A stretch of 64,000 nt of DNA from Castor canadensis (lineage: Eukaryota; Chordata; Mammalia; Rodentia; Castoridae). The first letter of the stretch is position 1; the number at the start of each line of letters is the position of its first letter. This document shows positions 1 to 11,524 of the stretch, piece after piece. Location of the stretch: assembly GCF_047511655.1 (NCBI RefSeq), contig NC_133400.1, forward strand, positions 34,178,001 to 34,242,000, read 5' to 3'. The position numbers were made by a program, and so were the translations under genes. The notes beneath the pieces were generated by a model that searched no databases, was not told where the DNA came from, and saw nothing but the letters and a program-made list of their open reading frames with translations.

Positions 1-191
1 GTTGACACACCTGAGAATGCTGATTGCATATGGTGGAGGGGTGGACTGGAAGAGGGACTCACAGAGCTCTGCTGGTGAACATGTTGTGTGTCTCGACTGG
101 ATGTTAGGTACACCCTTGTCAAAATCCATAAAGCTGCATGTGGGCATTTCAGCGTCTGACGTTTCAGCTCAGCATTTTAAAAAGATTTGTG

Positions 192-236
<45 letters not shown>

Positions 237-1244
237 GATGGCTCTACCTGGCCCTATCCAGTTTCCAGAACACAGTATCCACAGGGTTTTCATACATTTT
301 ACACTCATTCTTCTGGGAAATAGGGGATGATGAACTCTATTCAAATGTGGGAACTGGATAAATCACCTTGCTGCAGTGCGTGTGATGGTAGGAAGGAGCA
401 CTGCTCATAAAACACTGCTTACACAGTGTCAGCACTACTGCTGATGGGCACAAGAAACACTAATGTGCTACTTCCTACTGAGGGACTGCATTGTTTTATT
501 TCATTCAATACCTGTGCTAGAGTTGCTCATACCAGTTTGCAATAGTCAATTGTTAATTTCCTAAGAAAAATGTGAGTAGGTTGTTAGATACATTCACCAT
601 TAAAAATTAAATTGAAAATAAAGCTAGTCATTCCCAAAGCTTGTTACTTCCTAATTATTTCACTATTGTCTGTGTTGTGAGGCTGTTTACCTCGAGTCAG
701 TTTTCGTGGGGGGACACTGCACACCACGTGCTTGCCGGCATCTCTGCCCAACTCCAGGTTCATTGGTACCACGTTCGTAGTTCAAAGCTGGACACAGTGG
801 GAGAATACGCCATGGAAACCAGCCAACACCACAAAACAAGGCTTGGCTTATTGTTTGGTTCGTTACATAGACTTACGAAATTAGTGGAGAGAATGTGCTA
901 GCAGTGCACGTTAAACTTGGAGGTGTGACATCTAAAGCTATTATATTAAAAAGTGATGCAAAGCATCGGAAAATATTTTGCCCATATTCAAATTCAGTAA
1001 GAAGTTTCTCCCTCCTTTGGCAGTGGGTGAGGTGTTGGCATATAATTTAGTTGTTTCACTTTTATTTTTACTTGTCTCATTAATGAAAATGAAAATAACA
1101 ACATTCACATCAGAACTGCACTCATTCACCCGTTGCTGCCATGGCTTGTCCACAGACAAGAGAGTCCGAAAAAAAAGTATCAACAGAAGTATTTCAGGAG
1201 CATCAATTGGCAATATGGAATTTATAAGAAAAAGCACTGAACAC
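1..1244. other. Non-coding sequence without recognised gene
   Basis: Apart from the (AC)n tract I see no gene, SINE or clear interspersed repeat here. The short open frames are unremarkable and have no recognisable domain. Base composition is ordinary for mammalian intergenic or intronic DNA. Confidence 0.6.
194..233. repeat. (AC)n microsatellite
   Basis: About 20 uninterrupted AC dinucleotides. The HTHTHT stretch in overlapping open frames is only a translation of this repeat. Confidence 0.98.
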
Positions 1245-1282
1245 TTTACTGTGTGCTATATTCCTACATAGCACACAGTAAA
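1245..1282. other. Perfect 15-bp inverted repeat (hairpin)
   Basis: The arm TTTACTGTGTGCTAT (1245-1259) is followed by an 8-nt loop and its exact reverse complement ATAGCACACAGTAAA (1268-1282). Pairing stops directly outside the arms. It lies in otherwise unique AT-rich sequence. The function is unknown: the stem is shorter than a typical pre-miRNA, and no transposon terminal repeat is recognised. Confidence 0.9.
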
Positions 1283-1399
1283 TCATACGATTAATTTTAA
1301 TATGTATGTATAATTTTTTTCATATGTCACTCATTAATCATCTACAGGCCCCTCACTGATCCCATCTTCACCTCAACACCAACATGTGGTAACATAGGT

Positions 1400-1512
1400 C
1401 TGCATACGGGTTTCAGAGAAGCAAAACAGGCTCAGGAAAGTTAAGCAAGTTATTTGCCATCCCAGGCCACTAACTCCAAAACCCAGTCTTTTATCCATCA
1501 CAGGCTGCCAGA
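1400..1512 (-). repeat. MIR SINE remnant
   Basis: The stretch reads like the reverse complement of the MIR core: 'caggctcaggaaagttaagc', then a decayed 'cacccagg' part and 'aactccaaaacccagtc'. Strongly diverged; orientation is inferred from memory of the consensus. Confidence 0.6.
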
Positions 1513-2050
1513 AGCTTCACCTAGTCACTGCTCTTAGAGCCTCGACGCCACTGCCAGAAGCCATCCCAGAAGTTCAACCAGCCGCGTCTCCCACACTCCC
1601 ATCTTCTAGCCAGGAAAACTAAGTCTTGCAGAAGGTAAGCACCTCACCCAAAGTCTGTGGCTCGTTGGTGGCACGGATAAGACAAGTTCTCATTGGGAGG
1701 CTTGTCCCTGTTCTTGTGGCCTCTTTCCCTTCCAGCCCATTGGAGCCTGGCATGGCGGGCACCCAACAAATGTCCCACTGAAGCCCCAAGTTGTCTCACG
1801 TACATGCTCAGGTTAGCCTGGAGCATGAAATTGTTTCTCTAAATCAAATAAAATTCTTTCAGTCCCCCATTCCAGACATGGTCAGAAAAACCAGTGTCAA
1901 TTATTCTTGGTTCCTAGGAAGATTTGGGAAGAGGGAGTCCTCTAGCCCCCTTGTTGTGGTTGCACCTGTAGCTTCACTGCCGGGCACTCTGAGTGTGGCC
2001 GTCTTCAGCAAGCCACGATTCTCAGGTCACTAGATTATCCAAGGAAGTGG
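1513..2050. other. Non-coding sequence, nothing recognised
   Basis: Unique-looking sequence. No supported coding region, RNA gene or repeat family is visible. Confidence 0.5.
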
Positions 2051-2051
2051 G

Positions 2052-2580
2052 GTGACCCTCACATGTGGCCATACACATCTGAACACTGACATGGCACAGA
2101 GGACACACACTGGCCCACCACTCACACCAACAGAGACACCCCACCCCTGTAGACACACAGCACCACAAATGCACACACGTGCACACACTGCAGAGGCACA
2201 GCTGTGGAGGTTCCTACTCAAGCCAGTCTGTACTCACAAAGCCATGCACACACGGACTCATACACACTTTATCAGGCACACACCAGAGTTACACCAAGAA
2301 CCTGAGCCAGAGAGCGACTGGACCCCAAATTCCCACACATTCCCACACTGTCAGACAGGCAAGAGCTGCAGAGACAGGTGTATGCTTGCACCTAGATAGC
2401 ACAAATGCACACACAGGTGCACACCCTGACCACCCTGCCACACGCACAAGGGTGGATGTGTTTGCACACCCTGAAACCCAGCCAGACACCAACGCAGGCT
2501 GTGTGGCTTCACACACACACACACACACACGTGTGTACACACAGCCGCACGTCCCCATCCTCAGGCACCCAGCCCACAGT
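2052..2580. repeat. Degenerate CA-rich low-complexity region with (CA)n core
   Basis: A half-kilobase of imperfect 'cacaca', 'cacatg' and 'gcacac' words with a pure (CA)n core at 2510-2530. Long open frames on both strands here (His/Thr-rich or Cys/Val-rich) come from the repeat and are not genes. Confidence 0.85.
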
Positions 2581-2710
2581 GTCCACAGCCCTGTTCCCTG
2601 GTCCATGCTGCCACACAGTGGAGAGGCCCAGCCTCCCTGTGCCCTCCCACCCCACCCCACCCTGGCCCACCAGTCACATGGATGAAAAGACAAAAAATGT
2701 AGATGGGCCA

Positions 2711-2738
2711 GGGGGAGGAGGGTTTGGGGAAAGGGGGG
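2711..2738 (+). other. Predicted G-quadruplex motif
   Basis: Four G-runs (G5, G3, G4, G6) are separated by loops of 3-4 nt within 28 bases, meeting the G3+N1-7 rule. It sits immediately upstream of the CNE-like block at 2745-2965. Confidence 0.7.
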
Positions 2739-2744
2739 ACAGAA

Positions 2745-2965
2745 GATGAAATAATACTGCTGGGTTTGTTCATTTCGGTGATAATTAGCGGCGCATTCAC
2801 GCCGCCTCACCGGCCGCTCCCGGCCGATCCCGCGTGATGGATGCCTGGTGGTGCTGAATGCAAATTAGCATAATTTCATTACCGAGGGACCCGTGAAAAG
2901 GTTCAATTATAGAGCAATCTCATTAATACCAGGGCTTGTTAAGCTAATAGAAAGAGACAGGCCCC
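2745..2965. promoter_or_regulatory. CNE-like block 1 (candidate enhancer)
   Basis: A repeat-free island with a sharp change of texture. A locally CpG-rich part (about 2789-2835) is followed by homeodomain/POU words: ATAATTAG at 2781, octamer ATGCAAAT at 2858-2865 inside the near-palindrome ATGCAAATTAGCAT, TAATTTCATTA at 2871-2881, then CATTAATA further on. This density of TAAT-type sites in unique sequence is typical of conserved developmental enhancers. Conservation itself cannot be measured here, so the call is an inference from composition. Confidence 0.55.
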
Positions 2966-5015
2966 GCAGCTCTGAGAGGTAGACATGTGCTCAGAATGAA
3001 ATTAAGGCAGAAAGCCCTGGTACCTGGGCCACTCCTCTCTCCCTAGGACCTGCCCTGGGTTCCCGCCGGCCGGGGCTCCCAAAGGGGCAGGGGTCCTGGT
3101 CTCCAGAGTCTGACAAAAGACACCTGCTGGAGAAGTCAAGGCTCCAGGCTGGACCAGTCTTTACTAACTGCCTAGGTGAAGGTTACAGATGGGGAAGACT
3201 GAGGCCTACAGTGGGCATGGCTGGTCCAAGGTGTGCTGCCCAAAGGAGGCAGCAGAATGGCAGAGGGGAGGTTCAAGTGGGGAAGGTGCTACTTGTCCCT
3301 GTTTTAGGGGATTTACGTGTTATGTAATCTCTCAAGAGCCTGTCAATTGTGACTCACTTTCTTCGTTACTATTAGTCAAGTTAGCCCATGGGTTCTCGAG
3401 ATGGGGGCTCAGAGCGACACAGAGTCAGCAGAAGCCTCGGATCATTTGAGGAAAGACCTTTGCATATTTCTCTTCATCCTCTGCCCCACACATCACACCC
3501 CTCACCTGCCCTCTCCCCTCCTCCAACACAGGGCATCTTCTAGAAGCAGCTGTGGCTGGGACGACCCTTCCTGTCCTCCAAGGGCTCCTGGGAATCGCCC
3601 AAGAAGGCTGATCCTATCTGCCTTGACACAGAATGTCTCAGGGATGTGATAATCACCCCCTTATCTGACCATCAAAAGTGTGTCAAGCTGACACTCAGCC
3701 CAAGACCCTTCACCAGTGACCTCATACCCGGCACTCTTCCTGGCCCCAGCATTGGACACATGGTGGCTTTGGTCATATGACTTTGCTGTATTTTTTATCA
3801 CCTCTGTAATATTTGATTTTTTTCTGCAATTGTAAGTAAACCAGAGCAAGTCCCAAAATACCCCCAAGCTGCAGAATGACTCACACTGTATATTACTGAA
3901 CACATAAAAATATACAGTGACTCAGAAGGGCCCCGGCAGAAGCGACAAACCCCACAAAAGTCCCCATTGTTCATATTTTAAGGTAAAGGGGGAGGGAGGC
4001 AAGTGATTGCCAACTCTGAGGCCCAGGCTTTGTCTTGTGGGACACTTGTCAAACTGCCCCTCTGTCCTTAGTGTGCCCTGGTGTTCTCGTTCTAATGACA
4101 TAACGAAGTCAGATAATTTCAGATTCAGAGAAAGCCCACTGGAAACTTTGGCTCTGTTTCCAAGGGTGGTAGGAAGGGAAGGGAGGCCACCTCAGAAACA
4201 ACTGGCCCATGGCACCCCAGGAAGCTGAATGACCACAGAAAAGCCACAGGCTGACACTCCCTCACCTGGCAGAGCCTTAGGTGGGCAAAGAACAGGAAAG
4301 AAGAGACAGAGCGATGGGACCAAGGCTCTTGGGTCCTGTGGCGATGGTGACTGGCTGGTCCCTGCAGACAGGTGGCTGGACCCAGGGACCTGTGGAGCTG
4401 AGGGACAGGCAGAGGACTAGAGAGCCAAATCTGACCCAGAACAGCTCTGGGGCTGTAGGAGGTGCTTGTGGCAGTGCATGACGGAGACAGAGAGGACAGT
4501 ATGGTCCTCAGGTTAGGCCGCCACCAGCAGTGCCCAGAATCTCCTGATGGTGGGGGAGGTGGGAGTGGGAGCAAAACTCTGGTCTCTCCAGCAGAACACT
4601 GATAGCTGCTGTCCAGGAAGTGGAAGTGTCAGGAAGTCAGGGCAGAACGCGATGGTTAGGAGACAGGTTTAGCGGGGACAAGGTGGGAGGGGGCGGGGGG
4701 AGGGTCAAATCTGCAGTGAAAGCCACGCAGTGCTAGCTTATTTTTAAAGTATTTTATGGAAGAGCCTTTCTTTATGTACCTGCCTCTAGTTCAGTCCATC
4801 ACCCAGAGTGGTTTTAGTCATCCGAGGACTGCATTGGAGGGTGTGGGCCTACATGTGTGCACACGTTCACACTTACACAGCACACCCCCAAAATCACCAC
4901 CCTACTCGGGAGACAAGAACCCAGTCTTTCTTCTATTCGTGCTGTGTGCTTTTCTCATCTGCATAATAAGAAGCCTGAGTGAGACTTTTTCTGACAGCTG
5001 GAGATTTTGTGATAA
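2966..5015. other. Non-coding sequence, nothing recognised
   Basis: Two kilobases of mixed GC without a convincing gene or repeat. The 149-codon minus-strand open frame at 4125-4574 has no recognisable domain, is proline/serine-rich, and looks like a chance ORF in GC-rich DNA. Confidence 0.5.
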
Positions 5016-5019
5016 CAAA

Positions 5020-5160
5020 GCTAAAAGTCAAAGGACCCAGATTCCAATTCCACTTTCACTTCCTAGCTGTGTGACTTTGCACAAGTCACTTGACCTCTCT
5101 GTGCCCATTCTCTTCTCTCTAAGCTGGCTAACAGGACTGTGCTCATCAGTATGGTTGCTT
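5020..5160 (+). repeat. MIR SINE remnant
   Basis: Contains the MIR core in sense order: 'cttcctagctgtgtgactt', 'gcacaagtcacttgacctct', then 'ctgtgcccattctc'. Clear although diverged. Confidence 0.8.
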
Positions 5161-5399
5161 TGGTTGGATCCTTGGGTCCTCAGGTTCCAATGACACACCT
5201 CTGCCCACCCCCTTCTCATTGCTTTTCCTTCCCTCAGCCCCTTCCCTGCTTTCAGTGACCACTGGCAAGAAGTAGATTAAAAGCTTGAATTGTAGTGAAC
5301 AATCAGGAGATGGAAAGGAGTGAGATCAGAAAGGGAGATGCCTGGGTGCCCACGGATAGGTGGATGGTGGGTGGAGGACACCAAATGTGGCTCAGAGCC

Positions 5400-5785
5400 A
5401 CCAGGACTCTTTGGGTGGAGAGTAATAGAACCCAATTCAAACTGGCTCAAGCAAAGAGAGTTGACTGACCATTTAACTGGCAGCCCAACACCACCTTCAG
5501 GCATGGCTGGATGTAGACGTTCCAACAATGTCCATGAGAACTTCCTGTCTCCCTCACTGTCATCAATCCTAGGCAGGCTTGCCCAAAGCCATGGGAAGGA
5601 TGGTCTTTGTAGTCTTGCAGCTTTTGATCTCAGACGATCCTCTCTCTTCCAGCCTCCCCGGCGATCCCCACCAAGGAACTCTGATTGGCCCTCTTTCAAT
5701 CACGTGTGCAGTTCTAGACCAATCTGTTTCCAGGCAGGCAAAGTGTTCTGATTTGCCCACTGGAGTCACATGATCTGCCCTTTGA
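5400..5785 (-). repeat. Ancient interspersed repeat, family not assigned
   Basis: Words such as 'aactggctcaagcaaa', 'ctctgattggccct' and 'tcacgtgtgcag' occur in the order of an old mammal-wide repeat I recall but cannot name. The strand given is arbitrary. Overlapping short open frames are not genes. Confidence 0.4.
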
Positions 5786-5789
5786 CGTC

Positions 5790-6540
5790 AGACCCACCAG
5801 AATCACAAGGAGGCTGGAGGAATCAGTCCTTCCAAAGAGGAGGAGGGGCCAACAGGGACATATGTGAAGGCACTTGCTGAGCCACCAGTCTTAAGCTGGG
5901 AGTGAGGTTTAGGGAAAGAGGGCAAGGTCTGCCAGGTAGGGCTGACAGGGGACAAGTAGCAGAGGCCTTTGGCAGCTCATAGGATGTGGCTGAAAGTTTG
6001 AAGGTGAGGCTGAGCCAGTCTGAAGGACACAGAGGTGGAGAACATGGCGCTAGGGAGTGGGGGTGGAAATAGAAAACCCAAACCCAAGTGTGCCTCCCAG
6101 GCAGGACATCAGAGCCACACTCTAGCCAGATCCTGAGTTCCCTGGTCCCTGGCTCAGATATCCCAGAGGAAGGCAAGTGGGACCCTGCAGGCCAAGTCAG
6201 CAGTCTGAGCCAGTCCCCAGGTCCCCAGCACCTGCTCACCACCATAATGAGAGTGTGCAATGGATCCCCACCAGCAGGGCCAATCCCGCCACCCTCCCTG
6301 CCCTGGGGGTGTCTGTGGGGCTCACTCTGCAGCTTCAGCTGCCTCTTGCCATCCACCTTTATTCCCCCCAGCATCCCCACTGTGCAGATAAGGAAATCCA
6401 GTCTCAAGCAATCAAACCTGCCCAGGACCACATAGCACGGATCAATCTGCAAAACCTTTTGTCTAAGCCACTGGGTTCTGCTATATTTCTAATTGTGTTT
6501 ACATTTCCTAACACAATACAGAGCTCTTGCCTGGGCCACG
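5790..6540. other. Non-coding sequence, nothing recognised
   Basis: The 209-codon minus-strand open frame at 5823-6452 has no recognisable domain, signal peptide or homologue that I know. I regard it as a chance ORF. Confidence 0.5.
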
Positions 6541-6544
6541 TTGT

Positions 6545-6735
6545 GCCCACCATCCCCTCCATCCTGCACAATCCCAGGGGTGAACACTTTATTAGTCTCA
6601 TTTTACAGATAAACTGAGGTACAGAAAAAAGCAGCAACTTGCACAAGGTCACACAGCTAAGGTCACAAGGTTACACAGTAAGTGGAGGAGCTTCGGTCCC
6701 AGGCACATAGTTGCAAAGCCCAGACTGTCCCCAGC
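6545..6735 (-). repeat. MIR SINE remnant with small internal duplication
   Basis: Antisense MIR core: 'attttacagataaactgagg', 'cttgcacaaggtcacacagc', 'agtaagtggaggagctt'. The motif 'aaggtcacacagctaaggtcacaaggttacacag' shows a short internal duplication. Confidence 0.85.
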
Positions 6736-6739
6736 CAAA

Positions 6740-8160
6740 CACCTGAGGCAGGATCTGATTGCTCCAAAGTCCACGAGAACCAAGGCCAGTGTGCGTACTT
6801 GACTTAGTGCTTCAGTTCAGCAGCAGAAGGCTCCACAGGGAATACAGTGCACTGACTACCCCAAAGCCTGGAGAGGCTGGGGGCTCAGATTCTCAGTGCC
6901 TCAATGTCTTCCGCAGTAAGAGGTGCTCAGACCTAAGGTAGAGGAGAGAACCGTGCAAAGCCTGGTGGATGCATAGAGCCCTTACCCCAGCCTCCAAAGT
7001 GAGCAACACTGTGTTCTGCCACAGTGAGGCCAAGCAGGAGAGGGAGAGACCCCAGGGCTGGGTTCCAGCAATCCAGCTCTCCAGCTCACTGTGGTTCCCT
7101 ACTGGCCTTCAGCAGGCCGTGTGAGCCCTCAGGAGCCCAGAGCACTCTCCTCCCTCCAAGAATGGCGTGAAGATAAAGATGTGTCTTCAGACCAGCCAGG
7201 GGTCCACCTCAGCTGCTGTTTCCCCCCAAGACTTAACACTCCAGAGCGCAAAATTCCTTCCCACCATCGGCCCTGCTCTCACACTGCCATAGCTCCCCAG
7301 TGCCACTGCAGAACCTCTACATGTCCCAGCCTAACTTCCTTCGTGGCCTGTACTGTGTGTCCCCCATGCCCACCACTTCCTCTACCCTCTACCAATGCAC
7401 TCACACCTCCCATGCTCACCTTGGGCGCAGACCTGATCCATCTGTCCTCCAAAACCTGGCTCAGGCAGAGAACTATTGCTCCCAGCTTGGTCATCCCTCC
7501 CCTGAACCCCAGCCACTCTTCTTCCTCAAAGAGCTGGTCACCGGATCTGGCTGCTACCTGAGCCCTTTCTAGGGCCCTGCTGTGCCTCAGTTTCCACACC
7601 TGTGCATGTGGATAATGGCAGTGTGTATTCTGCAGGTGGCCATGAAAATGATGCAGGTAAAAGGATGAGAACCGAGTCAGACAGACCTTTGGAAGAACTG
7701 GATCAACATTGTTCTTGTCACTTCTATACCGTTCAGGCAGTGTGGCAGATTGTCTACTCCCTTGTGCTCTGGAAGAATCTTGTCACTTCCAGTCACAGCT
7801 GGAGGAGCTGGAGTCTGAACTTCACGGCTGTCTGTCTTGAAAGTCACCAAGGAGTAAGTGTGGCTTCTACTCACCCCTCTTCTGCCCCTCAGGACCCAGG
7901 CACCATGTTGTAAGAAAGCCCAGGTCACACAGTCAGACCAAAGGGGCGAGTTCCAGTTGACTGTCCTACCAACATTCACCATCACCCCCTGCCCCATGGG
8001 CATGAGCCGGAAAGGCATTCAGAACCCAGCAGAGTAATGTGCCTCAAGATCTCTGCGCCCTGATCCCAGACCTGGGCTCTGTTATGTGGTGTAAAAAGGG
8101 CTTGCAGAGGTCTAGGCCTTGGGACAGGGAGCAGCTTGCATGACACAGGTGGCCCAGTCT
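6740..8160. other. Non-coding sequence with weak old-repeat fragments
   Basis: A short MIR-like piece lies at about 7580-7670 ('gtgcctcagtttccacacctg'). The 7700-7960 part ('gcaccatgttgtaagaaagcc') resembles an old interspersed repeat I cannot name. No gene is supported; open frames of 90-156 codons here look random. Confidence 0.45.
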
Positions 8161-8164
8161 GACA

Positions 8165-8420
8165 ATTTTAGTATATATAATATATGATATAATATTATAT
8201 AAATATATTAAATACTGTATAATATAATATACAATATAATATTATATAAATATATTAAATATTATATAATGTAATAAATATATTAAGTATATTTATATGA
8301 TATTATACAAATATATTAAATATTATGTAAATATGATATGTTAAATATATGTATAATATATAAATATGTTAAATATATTAATATATTGTATATAAATATA
8401 CATTTAAAAATAATAGACAC
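8165..8420. repeat. AT-rich minisatellite-like tract
   Basis: About 250 bases of almost pure A/T built from variants of 'ataatattatataaatata' and 'ttaaatat' repeated at an irregular period near 50 bases. No coding potential. Confidence 0.9.
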
Positions 8421-8489
8421 TCATATATATCTTCAAACGCCATATCATATAGATTAAACATACGTAATAAAAAGTTTTTTAAACCCCAT

Positions 8490-9110
8490 GTTGCTATGTC
8501 ATATGTATTAAGATGGCTACTATCAAAAAAATCAGAAACTAACAAGTGTTAGAGAAATCAGAAACTTTCCTTATGCACTGCTGAAAAGTGGTTTACTAGC
8601 TGCCATGGAAAATAGTATGTAGATTTCAAAAATACCAGACATAGAATTACCACAGGAAGCAATCCCATTTCTGGGTCCACCCAGGAGAAATGAGAGTGGG
8701 GACTCAAACAGATCTCCGCACACTCAAGTTCATAGCAGATCAGTCACAACAGCCACCAGAGGGAAACAACACAAATGTCCAAAATGGATGAATGGATTTT
8801 AAAATGTGGCATGCCCACAGAATTGAATATTACTCAACCTTGAAAAAGAGTGAAATTCTGAAACAATGCACCAACATGAATGAACCTAGATGATATCGTG
8901 CTGAGTGAAATAACCCAGGCACCAAAAAGCAAGTATTACGTGATGACATTTATGGGAGGTTCCAAGTGCGGCCGGACTCAAGGGCTGGGGACAGAAGGCC
9001 AAAGGGGAGTCACGGTCTAATGGGTAGAGTTTTAGTTGGGCAAAATGGAAGGATTGTGGGGACAGATGGTGATGATGGTCAAATAGTTTTTGTCATGTAT
9101 ATTCTTTTAC
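8490..9110 (+). repeat. Old L1 (ORF2 end / 3' part) fragment
   Basis: The words follow the 3' part of old mammalian L1: a degenerate 'caacaaatgtccaaaatggatgaatgg' segment, 'gaatattactcaaccttga', 'accaacatgaatgaacctag', 'gtgctgagtgaaataa', then 'atttatgggagg'. All reading frames are broken. Confidence 0.8.
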
Positions 9111-9940
9111 AAACCCCCTACGTGTCTGTGTGTCCTTCTGTACACATTGTGGTGCACTCAGGATGCTTACACAGATGATATGGGCGGTGATGGAGGCGGG
9201 AGCTCCACCCTCTGCTGTGCATACCCCTGTGTCCTGCAGCCATCTTGCAAGGAGCAAGCATTCCATGCATTTCTAAACGGTGACAGCCACACCTCCTGAG
9301 GTGTCAGCATGAGGAGTCACATTCTGGCTGGAAGAAAAGCAGCGCCCAGCCTGGAGCAGAGTCCTCGCTCCGCGAATGTGAAAACCCCGTCCCTCCCTTG
9401 GTCCCCCCCAGCACCTCCAAGCTGTCCAGAGCAGCCACTGCAGGGAGAGAGGGAGCGTCCATCTCTGTCCACAACAGCCAAACACTGAGGGGTCTGTCCA
9501 GGGGCCACTCGAGCCCTGTGATCTCATCAGGCCATGACCCAACAGCCCCTCAGCCCCTCTGGGTTCTGAGCAGCAGAAGGAAACATGAGTCTTTCCGGGG
9601 AGTCACGTTATTGGGGGGCAACAATTGCTGCTTCTCAAAGACCCAGGAAAGCTCTGGAAAGAGCATTTCATCCAGGCTCAGCCCTCTTCCACAATACTCA
9701 CATACTCAAGCAAACTGACCTCTCACCCTTTGCCTTGACTGTGTGAGTCACCTCCTGGAAGCCCTTAGCAACATCTAGTCCAAGTCTCTCATCTTGCTGC
9801 CAGAAGAAAGGCTTTGCTTCTGTAAGTCAGCTGTCCTGCCCCGCAGAAAAAGGAGTTTTACAGATGCTCATCCCCTCAGAACAAGAGCCTCTTCCCCTCC
9901 ACACCATCCCTGGAGCCCGGAAAACAGCTTCAGTCCAGTG
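9111..9940. other. Non-coding sequence, nothing recognised
   Basis: Unique-looking DNA. Open frames up to 106 codons have no recognisable domains. Confidence 0.5.
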
Positions 9941-9944
9941 CAGT

Positions 9945-10012
9945 AGTGGTCAGGGTTCTCCAGAGAAAGAATCAATGGGGGTGAGGAGTGTGCACATGTG
10001 TGGATGCACATG

Positions 10013-10049
<37 letters not shown>

Positions 10050-10567
10050 GCGTGCACACACACAGCGAGGCACCACAACACATTTCAGTCAATGATGGAC
10101 CACAGTGTCTCATAAGACATCAATGCATTTCTCAGAACATGGGTGATTAAATAACACATTGCATACTGTGTAGGTAGACGACTGCTAGATAGACGATAAT
10201 AGATAGAATGGTTCATTGTAAGGAATTAGTCACACAATTACCAAAAGTGACAAATCCCAGTCCACAGTGTAAGCCATCAAGTTAGTGACACAAAAGAGCC
10301 AATGGTGCAGACGAAGTCCTTGAGCAGTGAGTCTGTGGGAGAAGCCCTCACCTAGGGGAGAGTCAGTGTTTTTGTTCTACTTAGGCTTTCAACTGACTGG
10401 ACAAGTGCCACCCACATCAGGGAGGGCAATCTGCTTTACTCAGTCTACCGGTTCAAGCATTAATTTCATCCAGAAACACCTGCACAGATGTGCCCAGAAT
10501 GATTTTAACCAAATATCTGGGCTCCACGTGGCCCAGTTACACTGGCACATAAAATTAGCCATCACAA
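9945..10567 (-). repeat. Ancient repeat 'family A' copy, antisense
   Basis: Read on the minus strand this begins 'tgtgatggctaattttatgtg', passes 'gccacgtggagcccagatat' and ends near 'ccctgaccactactg'. The same order of words occurs in sense at 25,775-26,255 and 32,815-33,265. The family name is not assigned; an LTR-type or DNA-type mammalian repeat is possible. A (CA)n tract interrupts it. Confidence 0.7.
10017..10048. repeat. (CA)n microsatellite
   Basis: About 16 CA dinucleotides inside the family A repeat, flanked by further CA-rich sequence. Confidence 0.97.
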
Positions 10568-10861
10568 GCAGGTAGGGCATAGGCTGCCAGCAGCCCCAGG
10601 CAGTGATGTCTATCCAGCTGTAAGTCTCAAATGCAGTGTCCCCACCCAGAGCCTCTGCCTCTGGACCAACAGCCACCCCATGCCGTGGTAAGTGTTCCTT
10701 CCCACCACCACTGTTAGCAGAGCCTCCCCAGGTGCCCATGAGGAACCCACACAACCCACCCTGGGCTCCCGCCCACATGGACTGGCCTGTCCTATGTCAG
10801 AGTGGGTTTCAGAGGCTGAGCGGATCCCAGCCTTCCCCTGCAGCTAACCACCCCAGGGTGT

Positions 10862-11095
10862 GAGCTCAGGCTCTAGAACAGGGAGCCAGGGTTCAGAGTC
10901 AGCCCTGCCATCACCTGCTTCACAGTCTAGGGAAAGTTCCTTAACTTCTCTGTGTCTCGGTTTCTTATTTAAAAATTGGAAATAATAACAGCATCCACTT
11001 CACAGAGCGTTTTGATGGGTTTGCTGGTCTTATCCACACAACCTGACACATAGCAAGACCTGAATAAAAAATGCATTTCATGTATTATTATTATA
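10862..11095 (+). repeat. MIR SINE, nearly complete
   Basis: MIR in sense order: a degenerate 'gagtcagccctgcc' start, 'ttccttaacttctctgtgtc', 'cggtttcttatttaaaaattgg', 'aataataacagcatcc', then 'acacatagcaagacctgaat', ending in an ATT-rich tail. Confidence 0.9.
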
Positions 11096-11099
11096 ATAT

Positions 11100-11520
11100 T
11101 GAGTAGCCCTACACCAGAATGGGTTAACTGCACAAACACACCATAACAAAACTACCAGTCTTCAATTCCTCTGCTCTTTTTTAATCACACCAAGATTAAT
11201 ACAGATGATTTTCTTGGATCCAAAAAGCCCCAAATCTATAAGACAAAAATAATTTTTATCATGAAAAGCTTTTAGATGGCATAAAAATTTAAACTTTTCT
11301 GTGGCATGGGATGAAGTCAATCGATAGAATTGAAGGAATGCTTGCAATGAAGGGAGAAGGTTAACTTTTACAATGTCCCAGCAAGCCATTTTGAATAGAG
11401 GGGTTATTCTTGATTTTTAAATTGGAATAAGAACATGGGTAAGCAAATCACAGGAGCGCAAACCCAAAGGGTCAAAGGAAACAGATGAAACAGATTGTTT
11501 TTCATCTTTCAGACTGGCAA
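11100..11520. other. AT-rich non-coding sequence
   Basis: No gene recognised. The minus-strand 75-codon open frame at 11,162-11,389 is lysine/leucine-rich and looks random. Confidence 0.5.
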
Positions 11521-11524
11521 AAAA

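Noticed and set aside
2179-2810. Long overlapping open frames on both strands
   Set aside because: They are translations of the degenerate CA-rich repeat (His/Thr-rich or Cys/Val-rich), without domains.
4125-4574. 149-codon minus-strand frame
   Set aside because: Proline/serine-rich with no recognisable domain or exon structure; expected by chance in GC-rich DNA.
5823-6452. 209-codon minus-strand frame
   Set aside because: No domain, no plausible homologue and no supporting signals; the opposite strand is open as well.
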